The notes under the pieces: model-generated
Databases searched by the model: none
Told to the model about the DNA's origin: nothing
Seen by the model: only the letters and a program-made list of their open reading frames with translations
Translations under genes and position numbers: made by a program
DNA from: Amoebidium appalachense
Lineage: Eukaryota > Ichthyosporea
Assembly (NCBI GenBank): GCA_963693365.1
Contig: CAVNZM010000014.1
Location: forward strand, 2,046,001 to 2,110,000
Length of the DNA stretch: 64,000 nt
Reading direction: 5' to 3'
In this document: in pieces, positions 16,361 to 39,725 of the stretch
Position numbering within the stretch: position 1 is the first letter of the stretch
Layout of the letters: each line of letters begins with the position of its first letter

Positions 16361-16958
16361 GAGAGTGTGAATAATCATGGGGATGAGTGCTTTTTTTTTG
16401 TGCCTTTTTACCCTTGTAACAAAAGTGCTTAGACAAGCTGCTTCAATGCAAGAGCGTCACCTTGTATGTATGTACGTAAATGATAAAAAGACACATAACC
16501 CGTGCACTCCGGATCCCACATGAGAATTTAGTAAACGGCCTTATGCCCGGCGCCGTATTCACACTATTACATACACACATAAACAACAAGTGTATGGATA
16601 ATATATACAGGACGATTCGGAACTCTTTTCGCACAAGTTGTACACGTGCAACGCACTGCAAGAACACAGGCAACATGAATGCATACACGAGGATCACACC
16701 AATCAATTAATTGTGATGTAACTACGCATACAAGCGACACACATGCACTGGCAGAAATCTTTTTGCACATGTGCAATACCGATTCAAGCACACATTCTAA
16801 CAAGACCGTTTATTGCTCTCTAACACAAATCGATCATGAAGTCCAGAAAACATGTGCACACACCTTTTACCGTCAACATAGCCAACATACATGTTCATTC
16901 AATCACGTGCATATGAACGAGCACACGTGCCACATGATCTAGGAGCAACCAGCACATT
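16361..16958. other. Gene-free unique spacer
   Basis: Ordinary DNA with scattered ACAC words and no long pure repeat. The short open frames on both strands have no recognisable domain. It ends at the left target-site duplication of the next retroelement. Confidence 0.6.
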
Positions 16959-16973
16959 GTGTTGATGGTGTAT
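16959..16973. repeat. Target-site duplication, left copy (15 bp)
   Basis: GTGTTGATGGTGTAT is repeated exactly at 19079-19093. The two copies bracket a minus-strand non-LTR element whose A-rich tail abuts this copy, as target-primed reverse transcription produces. Confidence 0.85.
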
Positions 16974-17428
16974 ATTTTATTTTATCACGTTTTGTTCCCG
17001 GAGGGCCTTTTCAGGCCCTCTAGGGAAACTACCGTCTACCCCACAGCACCGACAGTGCACTAGTTAAGGTGCTATCTATGAGTTCAGCTAAGCTAAACCA
17101 TCCTTCACAACCTAACTATAAGTACACACTTTGCCCAGGGCTACTACCCCAGCCACGCCGGCAGGAGGCTCCAGTCCTCCCCTCCATTCAAAACCTAGCA
17201 ATAAACGTTAACCGAGGGCTCTCATTGGTCGATCTACAGTATTGGGAAGTCCTAAGTGTTGTGTATAGTATTTACGGTGGGTATGGGTGAAGGATGGGGT
17301 GTGGTGGTGGTGGTGGTGGGGGGTTGCTGCCTAACATTATGTGTTGTTGTACGTATGTTGTGGCGATGTTTTTGTGGACTAAAAGGTGGGTTTTACAGGG
17401 CACACTGGGTCTGTGTGTGTTCCGGCAG

Positions 17429-18172
17429 TCAGAACAGGCTGGCCGGGTGTGTGTGGGGGGGTGTATTTGTTGGTGTCTTGGGTTTTTGGGGAGCCATACT
17501 TTTCTTTCTACGGGTGGTGGGTATATGGTGGTGTTTTTGCATTTTGGGGTGGGTGGGGGGGAGTGTTGTGTTCCGTGGGTGCCAAATTTTTGAAAAGAAA
17601 AAGGACTGCAACTCTACTGTGATTTTTCCTAAGATGGCCCGGGTGGTGGTCTTGGTGGTGCCGGTGGCTGCAAGTAGTGGGCCCACCGATCGTGGGCAGA
17701 ATCCCCGTTCGACCCACTTGATGTCTTCGGGGTCTGGTGGGTCACCGTTGCCTCCTATCCAGTTTATCCATGCACATTGGTCTACCACCGTGGCTGCCGT
17801 GTGGTGGTGCTGTGCCGTGGGGGTGTTTGGATGACGAGTGTGCAGGACGTTGTGGATGCAGGCTGTGATGGCCGTGGTCAGGGTGGGGACCTCCCCGGCA
17901 TGGGCCGGGCAGGCCCAGAGGTGGGTGGTCACGGTCTCAGGGTGCTGGCTGCACCGGGGGCATGTGGGCTGTGTAACGACGGTGGGGTGATCTCGGTGTA
18001 GCCGTGTCATGGTAGGCAGGGTGCCCATGGCCAGGGACAGGCTACGAATGTTGCCTCTGACGGCCCCGATGGTTGCCTGTGCAGGCCCCTTGTTGAGCTT
18101 GAGGGGGTTCCGTTCGGCTGGGAGCAGTCTGGGGTCGGCTAGTATGGACATAGCCTTGGTCTTGCCGGCCAT
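17429..18172 (-). pseudogene. Retroelement C-terminal zinc-binding region
   Basis: A 248-codon open frame downstream of the RNase H remnant. Its diagnostic piece is CPRCSQHPETVTTHLWACPA, a C-X2-C...H-X4-C pattern like the zinc-binding domain at the end of many LINE polyproteins. The rest is Pro/Thr/His-rich. The start codon is arbitrary because this was the interior of a longer polyprotein. Confidence 0.65.
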
Positions 18173-18309
18173 GTCGGTGAGGAAGTTTGTTCAACCGGTT
18201 CAGTGTACCGGGAATGTTGCCGGGGATGCGGTGGCCTTGTTGTCGTAGGAAATATTTGGGGCCGGAGGTAGGGGGGGGGGGGGGGGGGGGGGAGGGGGGG
18301 GGGGCTCTT

Positions 18310-19078
18310 CCTGCATTGGCTGCCTTGTCTGCCTCGTTATTCCGTTGGCCGTACCGTTAGGTGTTGGATTGGTGCCCCTTCACCCACGATACCTGTACAG
18401 AGCCTGGTTGCCGTAGGGAGAGTTGGTCTCGTACGTCAGCCCATTCCTTATGTGGGGTAACTTAAGCTTACGTCGAGGGGGTGTGGAGGGGTCCATGTTT
18501 GCCCCCCATCGGTCGACTACTCCGAGGTTATCGAGCTTGATGTGGATGGGGGTGGTGGTGGGGGTGAGCAGGAGGGCTAGTAGTACCCCTGTGAGTTCGG
18601 CTTGGGTGGATGATAGGGCCGTATTGAGCCTGGTCTTGGCCGCCACTGGTGGTGCTTTCCGGTCCGGGGTGTCCAGCACAGCCCCGGCTCCGGCCTGGGC
18701 TATTCTCCTGCCCGGGTGGATGAGGCTGCCGTCCGTATAAACGGTGATCGGTTGGTCTGGGGGGATCAGGGTGATTTGCTGCTGCCACTCGTCATAGGTG
18801 GCCTGGGGCACCAAGTCGGTGTAGATGAGCCTACGGGGAGTGGGTGGGCTCGGCAGGTCAGCCGGGTGGGCCGTGCACTTGTGTCCTGGTGGTGACCCTA
18901 CCGGTGGTGGCTGCTGGGGGGGTGGTGGGCCGGGGAGGTTCCCCGGCAAGGGTGTGGCCTCCTCGTTGAGGTGGAGCATCTGGGGTGATGCCTGTTGGTG
19001 TGGGGGAAGATGCCGCCGAAAATGGTGTATCTTCCTCCACTGCTCGGCCGGATCGGAGCCATCCTTCAGTGCGATGAC
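18310..19078 (-). pseudogene. Retroelement RNase H domain, frameshifted
   Basis: On the minus strand the frame reads VYTDGSLIHPG (first catalytic Asp), then GAGAVL, SSTQAELTGVLLAL (catalytic Glu) and KLDNLGVVDRW (second Asp), the standard type I RNase H order. A frameshift near 18460 moves the C-terminal part to another frame, where KEWADVRDQL, VSWVKGHQSN, a stop, then NNEADKAANAG give the final H...N..AD motif. The open frame begins upstream in host DNA at 19129, but homology can begin only at the insertion boundary near 19078. The element once encoded RT plus RNase H. Confidence 0.75.
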
Positions 19079-19093
19079 GTGTTGATGGTGTAT
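19079..19093. repeat. Target-site duplication, right copy (15 bp)
   Basis: Exact copy of 16959-16973; bases immediately outside differ on both sides, which sets the duplication length at 15. Confidence 0.85.
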
Positions 19094-28702
<9,609 letters not shown>

Positions 28703-29106
28703 TGTGCCCCTAAACACACATTATGAAAACTCGTAGACAACTATCCAAATATTAACTATATAATCTGGAAATATTAACTACCCTCCTACGTATGTTGTTT
28801 TTGTAGCCAAAACACTAAGGCAACACCAAAACTGGTTGAAAACTCCCCAAATATATATATCTTGTAGACTTAAGTCTAGTAACTGTTTTGACACAACACA
28901 TCAACTTAAAGTACTTTTGCTGAAAACGTCCGCGATTACGGCCGTTGTCCGTGCATACCGAGCCGGAATACAAGTGCGTACTGTACATTTTTGGGGGGGG
29001 GATCTGCTGTTTGTTAACGACATGTAGGTGAGCTGTGATGAGTTGTCGGCACGTCCCCTCCCTCCACCCCCCGTCCCCCCCTCCACCCCCCTCTTTTTTT
29101 TTTTGC

Positions 29107-29140
<34 letters not shown>

Positions 29141-29164
29141 ACCCGTTTTTTTTTTTTTTTTTTT

Positions 29165-29211
<47 letters not shown>

Positions 29212-31427
29212 GGGTATGAGGCTACATCGGGGTCAAAATACCCCCCCCCCCCCCCCCCCTAAAATGTTGTCGCGACCTTGTTTTTTTGGGGGGGGGTGAG
29301 GGTCGGGTGTAACCATATATGGCAATGAATCAAGGGGGGGGGGGGGGGGGTAGAAAACCCCCTGAACTTTGCTGATAACTGAAAAAAGTGGATTGGCTAA
29401 CAGTCACAGACGCGTGTTACTAGACTTGTGCTCTGATGATATGATTGGCTCCACACTTTCAGTTTTCCCCAGAGAAAGCATGTACATGACCACGTGCCAT
29501 TCACATGTGTGTATACGCTCTTTTTGCATACCACTCTTCATCCCGGTAGCCGGACATCATGGACATGTACACGGTGAGACACGGTGACTACAAATGCTAT
29601 GGTCACTTTGAGTGCTGTCTCCCTGCGGCTCTACAAAGTACTACCTGGTATGTCGCCCCACAGCGTAGTAAGGCCGGGCCCGGCCACTTAGGTAAGCCAG
29701 CGGGTACATAGCCCTCGGAGACTACACGGTGACTGAGTGACTGGGTGTGAGTCACCGTGTGACCTTTTCCCCCGAGCCGGCTGCCACTTAGGCCTTTCAA
29801 GTCGCCATCACCTCTTTTCGTACCGTTGAAATTCAAACGGTAGTTCTTAGGTGCTTTCTCCTGTACCCCTAGACTCCTCTGCAACGTAACACTCCCCCCC
29901 CCCCTCCCCTCCCCTCCTTTCCACCCTTTCATGCCACCCTCACGCTTACCGTTTGTTAGGTGCACACACCAGAAAGGGATACACAGTTACAGTGGGGAAA
30001 AGAGGGAGCACAGAAAGGAACGAGAGACTACACTTTCAGGAATGGACAGAGAGAGGCAGTCAGGTTGAAGTTGGTGACGCACACTCTTAAATTCCGGCTC
30101 CACAACCCCTTCAACCGCCCAAGCGCATACACGCGCCGTGCACACACACAAACACACACGCGCACACGCACGCACGCACGCACGCACGCACACGCACATA
30201 CGCACACACGCTCTCACATAGACACAAGAAAGTGCTTGCATTGTGCAACAGCCACCTTTGTAACAGTTTTTTTTATAACTTTTTTGAGATAACCCGTATC
30301 TTTTGGAACAAAACCGGCGGAACATAAACCAGGAAGAATAAACAGAAGATAGGTAGAAAATGTGGCAAGAAGGTGGCCTTGAGCAAGTGTGAGGTGTAGT
30401 GTGCCGGTAAGATTGGCGGGCGGTGAGCATGCGCACTGCAAGGAGCAGACGAAGCATTTACCATATTGGATAAGTGAGCATGTAGGACTTTAGCCCACAG
30501 CCCAAAACTCAGAACTGTGGTTAGATCATCACTTCAAAAAATTTTTTTTTAAAAAAAAAGACCAAACTCTCAAAATATCATTCTCGTGCAAAGGAGCTAC
30601 CAAGGGCAATATTTGTTCACGAGCCTCCCTGCTACTAATTCGAAGTGAAGGATTCCTCACGTATGTTAAAACGCAGGAAATGTTATTCATGGTAAACTGT
30701 CGCCTAGCACTGATGTAGCCACATGCTCATCTACCATGGCCATGTCAAGGAACATAAACCCATGCCATCTGATTACTTTACTGATGGGCATTGCATGCCG
30801 AGATGCGAAAATGGAACCAGGTAAAAACATACTTTACCAAGTCGAGGACACCAAAGAACAAGAATGTTGTAGAATTTGGGGTGGAATGCCGAGGGGGCCA
30901 GGACAACAACGCCATCCATGTGACGTGGTTACCAAGCAGCAACCAGTGGCGAGTGCAATGGGCATGCTATGGGCCATGCATGGCTATGGAGCAAAACATC
31001 GCTTTGGCATGCAGATGCTGGATAGGCTACTAGACAGCTAGAAGGGATTGTGTATCTGGATGCCAGGTCATCTATGAACATGCGTAAAAAGAAGGGCACG
31101 GCACAGATGCACAGAACCCTCCATTGCAACAGACTATTTCTCCCGTGCTGTTTACTACAGAGCACGTGTACATATGTCACTTGAAGGGCCTTGACTCAGA
31201 GTTTGTTCAACATGCCCATGGTTGTAAACTATCCTGGTAAATCCGGTAATACCCCGATATCATTCGCCATACTTAGCGAAGAGGCACATGTACATGTGGA
31301 ACTAATGTTGAGTGAATAGTGCGTAAACCCCTTAAGTAAATGAACTGAAAAAGGAAAACGAAATGAACTTACAAGAATGTGTGATGCCCAAGTTACTATG
31401 AATCAATGAAGAAAAAGAAGGGGAGGG

Positions 31428-31461
<34 letters not shown>

Positions 31462-31906
31462 TGTTCAGGGCTTGCTTCCTCCGTGGTTTGGAAAATTCCT
31501 TCCATTTCGCAAACCCTGGAGCTTTAGTACCTGCCAAAAAAGGCTATAAGTGAAGCATGCGATTTCCGCGCAGTTTGATTGGTGGGATCCACTTGGAGTG
31601 ACTGAAGGTACAAAACTGTTTTACTTCGGGAGCGGCCACAAAAGCCAGTTTCTTGTTTGTCTTGTTTTGTGTTTTTTCTTGTGCAATTGTGTTTGGGGAG
31701 CGGGCTTTACGTTGTATATAGTTAGGTGCAAAGACGCGCGCACATGAAAGGGGTTTTGGTAGGTAGTGATGATTAAGATACCTCTTTTTGGCAACGCAGG
31801 GTGTTGGCTTGGTGTGATTCGAAAGGGTCGCAAAGGACATGCACACATTTCCAGTCGTGCACTGTGACACCTCTACCCAGTAACATAAACAGATCAGGGG
31901 AAGAGA
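28703..31906. other. Gene-free spacer between NXPE-like and ligase genes
   Basis: No gene is supported. 29090-29260 contains C-runs, a T-run and a G-run in sequence; 29335-29350 and 31425-31460 are G-rich; 30140-30230 is CA/CG-rich. A perfect palindrome GGCCGGGCCCGGCC lies at 29672-29685. Short open frames at 30736-31041 and 31544-32029 have no recognisable domain. The upstream region of the ligase gene lies at the right end. Confidence 0.6.
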
Positions 31907-32383
31907 ATGGGCCTTCTGACTGTGGGGAAACCATTGCCGTGGTCGGAGGCTAAGAAACATGCAGATCATGTTCGTTCCAATGGCATCAAGCAGTTTCTTA
32001 ACATCTACAACAGACTGAAGGACCGTCATAATGACCAGCTGAAATTTGGAGAGGAGGTGAGTCTTACTTTCTTCTGATGTCTGCTATATTGTTCCTCATG
32101 TTCTACTCCCTGACAGTTAATATGCATATCCTCCCTCGACTGCCATTTACCCCTGCTGTTTTACATTGAACCTGATCATTTCTTTTGCTGCTCTTCCCGG
32201 TTCAATTCATCCCTTTTGTTAACGCTTTTCGAATTAGGGGTATTGTTCGTGTTTGGTGAGTGCGCTATGCGTCAGACGACTGAAACAGCTTACTTACATG
32301 ACCAATATGTAAGTGCTTCAAGCCCATACGGAAAAAATGCGTGCCCCCCTCCCCCCCCCCCTACCCCCCCTCCCCCCCCCCCC

Positions 32384-32420
<37 letters not shown>

Positions 32421-32460
32421 GGCTTCCCACACACACACACTTCCCCCCCCCACCTCCCCC

Positions 32461-32496
<36 letters not shown>

Positions 32497-34653
32497 CCCC
32501 TCCCCCCCCTTCCCCTCCCCCCTCCCCCCTCCCCCCTCCCCCTCCCCTCCGCCCGTTTTACTTGTCCATGCTGATCCCTCAATCTAGAACTGCCACACTG
32601 ACGTAAATATTTGCAGCTTGAGTTCATTGTGGTCACGTTTGACGATGAGAAGAAAACTGCGAGGGTGACCCTCCGTGTGTCTGATGTTCTTGCTGAGATA
32701 CAGGAGGAGCAGAGTCATCTTCCTCCTGGGTACCTATCCCCCTCCCCCTCCCCCCTCCCTCCCCCCACTCCCCACTCCCCAGCCCCTCCCCCCCCCCCCC
32801 CTCCCCTCCCTCCTCCACCCTTTTCCTCGGGCGGGGTCTTCGTTCGACACGTCATTTCAAATCCGCATGTTGTTCTCTCTTCTTTTGATTAGTTTTCTAA
32901 TTCGAAACCCCCCCCCCCCCCCCCCCCCCCCCCTTCCCCCCATCCCTCCCCCCCGGTCTCCCCGGGCCCTGCCTCCAACTCTCTGCCCCACCGAAACCCC
33001 CCATCCCTTCGTCTCTTTTCTGATAAGAAAACAAAAAACAGAGAAAGAAGTAAAAAATAGATTGGTGATGGTGTGTGCATGAGCGAGATAGGGTGGCAAG
33101 TTCAACTGGGTACCAGGATGCTTTTGTCTGCTCATTGCTTTCTCAGAGGGGAGGGGGGGGGGTCTTCTGGGTCTTCTTTTTCTTCTTCTTCTTTTTTTTT
33201 GCATTTATTTTGCCATCCCATGCTTTGGGACCAAATCATATGCTTGTTGATTGATCAACTACTTAGTATAAGGAATTAGGAATTGAAGGCGATTAAAGAC
33301 TAAAGGATTGGGCAAAAGTTGGGACATATTGGAAGGATGTGAACTATACTGTGTTGCGAGCAGAGGGGCATTGTTGGGTGGAGAGGCGGGGGGGGGAGGG
33401 GGGGCTAGGGAGTGGGGGGGGGAGGGGGGGGAGGGGGAGGGGGGGACGGGTAGCTACCATCCACCTCTGATACTGTACGCCTGCTCGATTCCAAAAAACC
33501 CCCCTCCCTCCCTCCCCCCCCCCCCCCCCCCCCCCAAATTTTTTTTTTTAACCCTCTTAACGCATACACCACTCCCCCCTCCCCCCCTCCCCCCTCTGAG
33601 GGTTGGCTTTGCTTTTTATGCATACTTTCTGTGTGGTTGGCACTCTGCATTTTGTTGTCCACTATGAATGTGTGCTTCGTATTCCTGTACACATTCTAAA
33701 CCTGAACGACGGTAAGGGGTCGAAGCTCAGATGCAATTGATTATTTGCACCCCCCCCCCCCCCCCCCCCCCCCCCACCTGCCCGCCCGCCCGCCCGAGGA
33801 TGGTCTCTGCTTATTTTGCATACTGCGCGCATCGCTGATGTTGCATACTCGAGTTTGCTTTTGCCTGTGTCATGCACCGTGTTTCTCTTCGTGTACGTGT
33901 ACTCCATACCATGTTCCGCATTCTAACACCCCCCCCTCCCCCCCCCCTTCCCCCTCTCTCCCCCCTCCCCCCTCCCCTCCCCCCTCCCCCCTCCCCTCCC
34001 CCCTCTCTCCCCCTTCCCCCCTCCCCCCTCCCGCCCTCCCTCCCTCCCTCCCCCCCTCCCCCCTCCCTCCTTCGTCCCCCCCCCCCCCCCCCACTCCATT
34101 TTTTATCAGCACGGTGGTGGAGTGTACGTGGCACCCCGAGTATGGCCGCTATATGATCGAAGGTATGTGATAGAAGGTGATCGAAGGTATGTGCTGCTAG
34201 TAGAAACTGGGCATCATCATTTCACTGCCTGCACACGCGAATTCCATCGGGGTGCATACACAACCAATCATTGCCTTATTGTTTTTGCTCCCCCCCCCCC
34301 CCCCCCCCCCTCCCCCCCCCTCTCCCCCCCTCTCCTCCCCCACCGCCACCCCATCTCCCTCTTTTCCCTTTCTCACAAACCTTACCCCACCCTATCTCTT
34401 GAACTCCCCCCCCCCCCCCCCCCCCCCGGGACCCCCTTCATTTTCATGGGTTTTAATTTGGACAATGTGAAAATGGTTCCTTCCCCTCTCCCACCCACTC
34501 CGCCTAAGACGAGGATTGGGCTTACAGATTGTTGTATAATGCTTGTGGCTTCAGTTGTAGTTTTAGTTTTAGTTTTAGTTATAGTTTTTTGCATCCTGTT
34601 ATATGGACTGCATCTCGTCTTCGTTGCTTATCTTTGCACCTCACACTGTACAC

Positions 34654-34686
<33 letters not shown>

Positions 34687-35619
34687 ACACACACACACCC
34701 TTTCTTTTCTGGAGGCATAGGAACCCCGGGGATGATGGGCTCGGTTTAAGTGTCTTCTGCCTGCACGCTATTGTTTGATTTCGGGTTTTTCATTTTTTGT
34801 GACGTTTTGTATCTTGTCCTTTGGTGTCCTCCATATTTCCAACTTTCTAATGCATACATCCGCCACCCCCGCCCCTAATTCCTAACCCCTTGAACGGTAC
34901 CTTCTGCCTTCTCCACCACTATCGACCCCCAAGCATATGTTCGTGTCTGTGTCAGTCTATTTCATCACTACAATCCCCCCCCCCTCCCTCCTCCTCCTCC
35001 CTGCCCCCCCTCCCTCCGTCCCCTCCCCCTCCTGCGTATGATACATGTGCTCTGCGTGTGCTTTGCAAAATTTGCATTATGTTGTCCTTCGTGAATGTTT
35101 GGCTCTCTCTGTAACACATACCCCCCCTCCCCCTCCCCCCGCGCCGCCTCCAGGCCCATCCACACCCTCCTTCGAGTTATTCGATACCTTGCCCTTCCCT
35201 ATCTCTCTCTTCCGTTTCGATTCATCGTCGTTCACTCCGTATGGCTTAGCACAACATTCCCATTTGTGTTGCCTGTTCTTGCACGTTTTTTTTTGGAGGA
35301 GATGTGTGCAAGTGTTGTGTGTGTGTGTGTGTGCTGGGCTGGGAGGGGGGGAAGGAGGGTGGGGGGGGATAGGGAAGAGGGAGAAGGAGGGGGGAGAGGG
35401 AGAAGGAGGGGGGAGAGGGAGAAGGACGAGGGGGGGGGGAGGGGGGAGGGGGCAAAATGACACCATTATAATCAAACTGCGGGCAGGTGTGCCCGGTGGG
35501 CCGTACGGGTTTGCACTGTCCGAGTTGACTAAGATCGAGAGCAACATGCGGGGCAGGTGTGTGTGTGTGCGTGTGGGTGTGTGGGTGTGTGGGTGTGTGG
35601 TGGTGGGTGGTGGTGGTGG

Positions 35620-35650
<31 letters not shown>

Positions 35651-35749
35651 AGAAGGGAAGAAGGGGGAGCATGTGACATAGTCTTGTGAATAAGGAGAGG
35701 GATGAGATAAAGTGAGCGTGTGTGTGTGCGTGTGCGTGTGCGTGCGTGC

Positions 35750-35782
<33 letters not shown>

Positions 35783-35930
35783 ATTGAGTGAGTGAGTGTG
35801 TGTGTGTGTGTGTGTGTAGGGAAAGGGGGGGGGGGGGGGGGAGGGGAGGCAGGCAACGATGAGGGTGGCAATATTCATCATCGATATCATGGACGAAGTT
35901 GGCCCCCCTTCCCCCCGCCAACCCCCTCTT

Positions 35931-35971
<41 letters not shown>

Positions 35972-36253
35972 CATGAGCACACACGGCCATGCACAACACA
36001 TGAAGACATCAGCGCACACAGTGGGGTTTTCATGATCGAGATTATGCTTTGGGGTTTTCTTTCTTTGCACACAGACAGCTTTCCATTGTACCTGCATCCC
36101 CCCCCCCCCCCTCTCGCTCCCTCCCTGTTTATGTGTACTTCGTACTTCATGACACATCCAAACCCAACCCCCCCCCCCCCCCCCCCCTCCCCCCCCTTCC
36201 CTTCCCTTCTTTCTGGTCGAAACTCGAGTACTGTGGATGACTTCCCCCCCCCC

Positions 36254-36294
<41 letters not shown>

Positions 36295-36588
36295 ATGGGT
36301 TGCTTATGATGCATACACACAGTCTTTGTGTGAGCTTTGCAGAAACCTCTTTTCGTGGCCCGTCGTGAATGTGTGCTTTGTACTGGATGAGACAGTCTAA
36401 CCCCCCCCCCTCCCCCCTTCCCCCCCAACCTTAAATTTCTTATTTATTTACATTTTATTTTATTTTATACTAATTGCTGCTCTACGTGTGCGTACAGACG
36501 TGTAGACATTCAGAAACGTCTGGCACCAAATGAGGCTGTCGTCAGCATAACAAACTTCCCACGCCTCGGGTAAACCCCCCTCCCCCCC

Positions 36589-36620
<32 letters not shown>

Positions 36621-37091
36621 AAAAAAAAACCCCGACACACACCATGTCATTTGAGTCTTACTTCTTACTCCGCCTTCGTTGCCTTAATTAGAGCACTTTC
36701 TGATTCGTCCTTTGTATGTCTAAAACATCCGAAATCCCCCCCCCCCCCCCCCCCCCCTCCCCCCCCCCTCCCCCGCCCCACCCCGCCGTTCTCTCCCAAT
36801 CCCCTCAGGCCCAGACAACCCTGCCCCTTTTCATTTTTGTGCCCAAGGTTTTCTCGAGAGCAGTGTGACGTCCTCGTTTTGCAGAGATTTGATATTTTTT
36901 TTCCCAGGTCGAAAAAGGGGAGATTGTGCTTGGGTTAAGGATGTGACTACCCATTATCCAGACAGATGTGATATGAGGCCTAAATATCGCAACACTCACA
37001 CGTATGCCTGCATGTATGCAACCGGTTTACTGATTTATATGATTAACACACACGCGGGCACACGTACACGCACGGGCGCACGCACACACAT

Positions 37092-37150
<59 letters not shown>

Positions 37151-37347
37151 CACACACCAACCCATACCCACACACCCGCACCAACCGAGTCCTCCCTGAG
37201 GATGTGCTCTGCTTATGACACATACTGTGCACATGGCTGATGTTGCATACTTGAATGTTTGCCTTTGCATGTGTCCTTCACCATGCATTCGTCGTGTATG
37301 CGTACTTCGTACCGTGTTCCGCATTTAAACCCCCCTCCCCCCCCCCC

Positions 37348-37378
<31 letters not shown>

Positions 37379-37613
37379 AGATGCCCAGCATTCACCGAGC
37401 CTCCCTACGAGCCATATGGGCCCATAGCCAAGTCTCTCTTTATCCCAGATGAAGCTATCAACCCCCACCCCCGCTTTGGGTAACCCCCCCCCCCCCCCTC
37501 CCCCCTCCCCCCTCTCCCTGGGGAAAAACAATGCATTTTGAATAGAAGCGGGACATCATAATCACATGAACGTACACGCACACACAGTGCACGTATGCAC
37601 ATGCACGCACACG

Positions 37614-37647
<34 letters not shown>

Positions 37648-37859
37648 CATGCGCGCGCACACACACACTCACGTACACTTACACATACACACACATACAC
37701 ACTCAACCAACCCCCCCCCCCCCCCCCCCCCCGCCCGCCCTCCTCCCTCAAACTTCCACAACCTTCCCTATCCCTAAGAAATAGCAATTACATGGGTTGT
37801 AAACCGGGCACGAGGGAGGAAGGGGAGTGGATTTGGAGCGGTGGTGGCGGCGGCGGCAG

Positions 37860-37893
<34 letters not shown>

Positions 37894-38250
37894 CTTTATA
37901 GAGCGTTGATTATATGGTCTCACACACGTGTACCGTCACAGGACTCTTACGAAGAGCATTCGAGAGAGGAAGGGGGCAAGAGTCAACATCAGTGTTCCTG
38001 TCTTCCACGACACGAACACACCAAGGCCATTTATTGAGGTAGGGTGGGATGTTGAGCATTTGTAGAATTCTCTCTCCCCCTTTCTCTCCCACGGTGTCCC
38101 ACCCTATCTCACTCTCTTTCTCCCTCTCCCTCCCTCCCTTCATCCATCCCTCCCTCCGTCCCTCCCTCTATCTCTCTTGCTTTTTTGCTTGCTCTCTCTC
38201 TCGCTCTCTCTCTTGTCTCTCTCTCTTTCTGTCTTTTCTCTCTCTCGACC

Positions 38251-38284
<34 letters not shown>

Positions 38285-38672
38285 CTCCGTCCCTCCCTCC
38301 CTTCCTGCCTGCCTGTGTCTCTCTCTCCCTCCCTCCCTCCCTCCCTCCCTCTTCTCACTTTCTTCGCCCTCCCTCCCTCCTTCCCCCCCTCCCCCCCCCC
38401 CCCCCCCCCCCCTCTCTCTCTCCGTCAATCTCTTCTTTTGCTCATGATTTCAATCTCACCATTTCAATCTCACCATTTCAATCTCGCGTGAGCAGAAGTT
38501 CCCGAATGATGATGGGGAGGCAGCGAGGGCGGCCAAGCCAGACACCATCTACATGGACGCTATGTGCTTCGGCATGGGTTGCTGCTGCGTGCAGGTGCGA
38601 TATATTACACTGGAAGTTGAAAGGGTGAACGGCAGGGGCATTTATTTTTCTTTTTTTCCTTTTTTTCTTTCT

Positions 38673-38703
<31 letters not shown>

Positions 38704-39688
38704 GGGGATTTTGGAGGGGGGAGGGGAGGGGGAGAGGGGCACAAAAAAGATGGGAGAGGGGAGGGAGGGGGGGGGGGGGGGGGGGGAGGAAGAATAAAGA
38801 CAAGGAGCACACGGGGAAGGAAGATGGGAGGGGAGGGAGGGAAGGGGGGGGGGGGGGGGAAGAATAAAGACAAGGACAAGGGGGGAGGGGGGGGAAGGGG
38901 GGGGGGGGGGGAGAGGGGAGGGGGGAGGGGAGGGGATTTGGAGGGGGGGGGGGAGGATGCAGGGGATAGGTCACCTGCTACAGGTGGGCAAATCTAGCCC
39001 TTAATATTGCACTAGAGTCTTTTGAGCCATTCTATAATATCTACTTTGAATATGCGTGTTTGATATCTACTCCCATATTAAGGCATACGTATATATATAT
39101 ATAAATAATTCGATTATAGGGTGTATGGTTAGAACATCGGGTCTATGATTTCTACTCATTTTTGGGGGTTATACCTGCTCAAAATCCGGGTCGAAACTTG
39201 CATACTCACTGTTATTTTGTATCTGTGTGCAGGTGACATTCCAGGCATGTAGCATCACCGAGGCCCGCTATCTCTATGACCAGCTGGCATGTGTGTCACC
39301 TGTCTTGGTAGGTGTGCATGCTACCACATGTGCACGTAGATGCATGAACATGCACATGCACACACAAACCAAACATAAACACACACACACGTGCATGCAT
39401 GCATTAATCAAGACACCCGCACAAATGTACACACGCACACACACACACACACACACACGTGCATACATGAACAAAGACACACACAGGCGCGCACGCAAAA
39501 TCACGTACACAGCAGCGACCATAAACACTGGCATCCTTTTTACATGCTTTCACGTTCGATTCGAAACAGAGCAGAATCGACAAACAAACGAACCAAAGGC
39601 AAGACACAAATTACAACAAAAGAAAAGGCAAAAAGGAAAAAGGAAAAGAGGGAGGGGAGAGGGGAAGCGAAGGGGGGGAGGGAGGGAG

Positions 39689-39725
<37 letters not shown>

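Larger units (their letters stand above)
16974..19078 (-). mobile_element. 5'-truncated non-LTR retrotransposon
   Basis: About 2.1 kb between perfect 15-bp target-site duplications. Read on the minus strand it contains, in order, an RNase H domain, a zinc-knuckle region, a 3' UTR (about 16985-17300) and a tail GATAAAATAAAAT abutting the duplication. The upstream RT and endonuclease parts are missing, so it is a typical 5'-truncated insertion. A second fragment of the same 3' end lies at 6045-6236. A poly-C run (poly-G on the plus strand, about 18270-18304) has expanded within the former coding region. Confidence 0.85.

Noticed and set aside
29672-29685. Perfect 14-bp palindrome GGCCGGGCCCGGCC as a regulatory site
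   Set aside because: A single GC-rich palindrome in a spacer, with no second copy or neighbouring feature to support a role.
30736-31041. 101-codon open frame upstream of the ligase gene
   Set aside because: No recognisable domain, overlapping frames of similar length, and no flanking splice or promoter evidence.
37560-37710. Evenly spaced short repeats suggesting a CRISPR array
   Set aside because: These are interrupted CA microsatellites with no spacers, in a eukaryotic intron; no array was seen anywhere.
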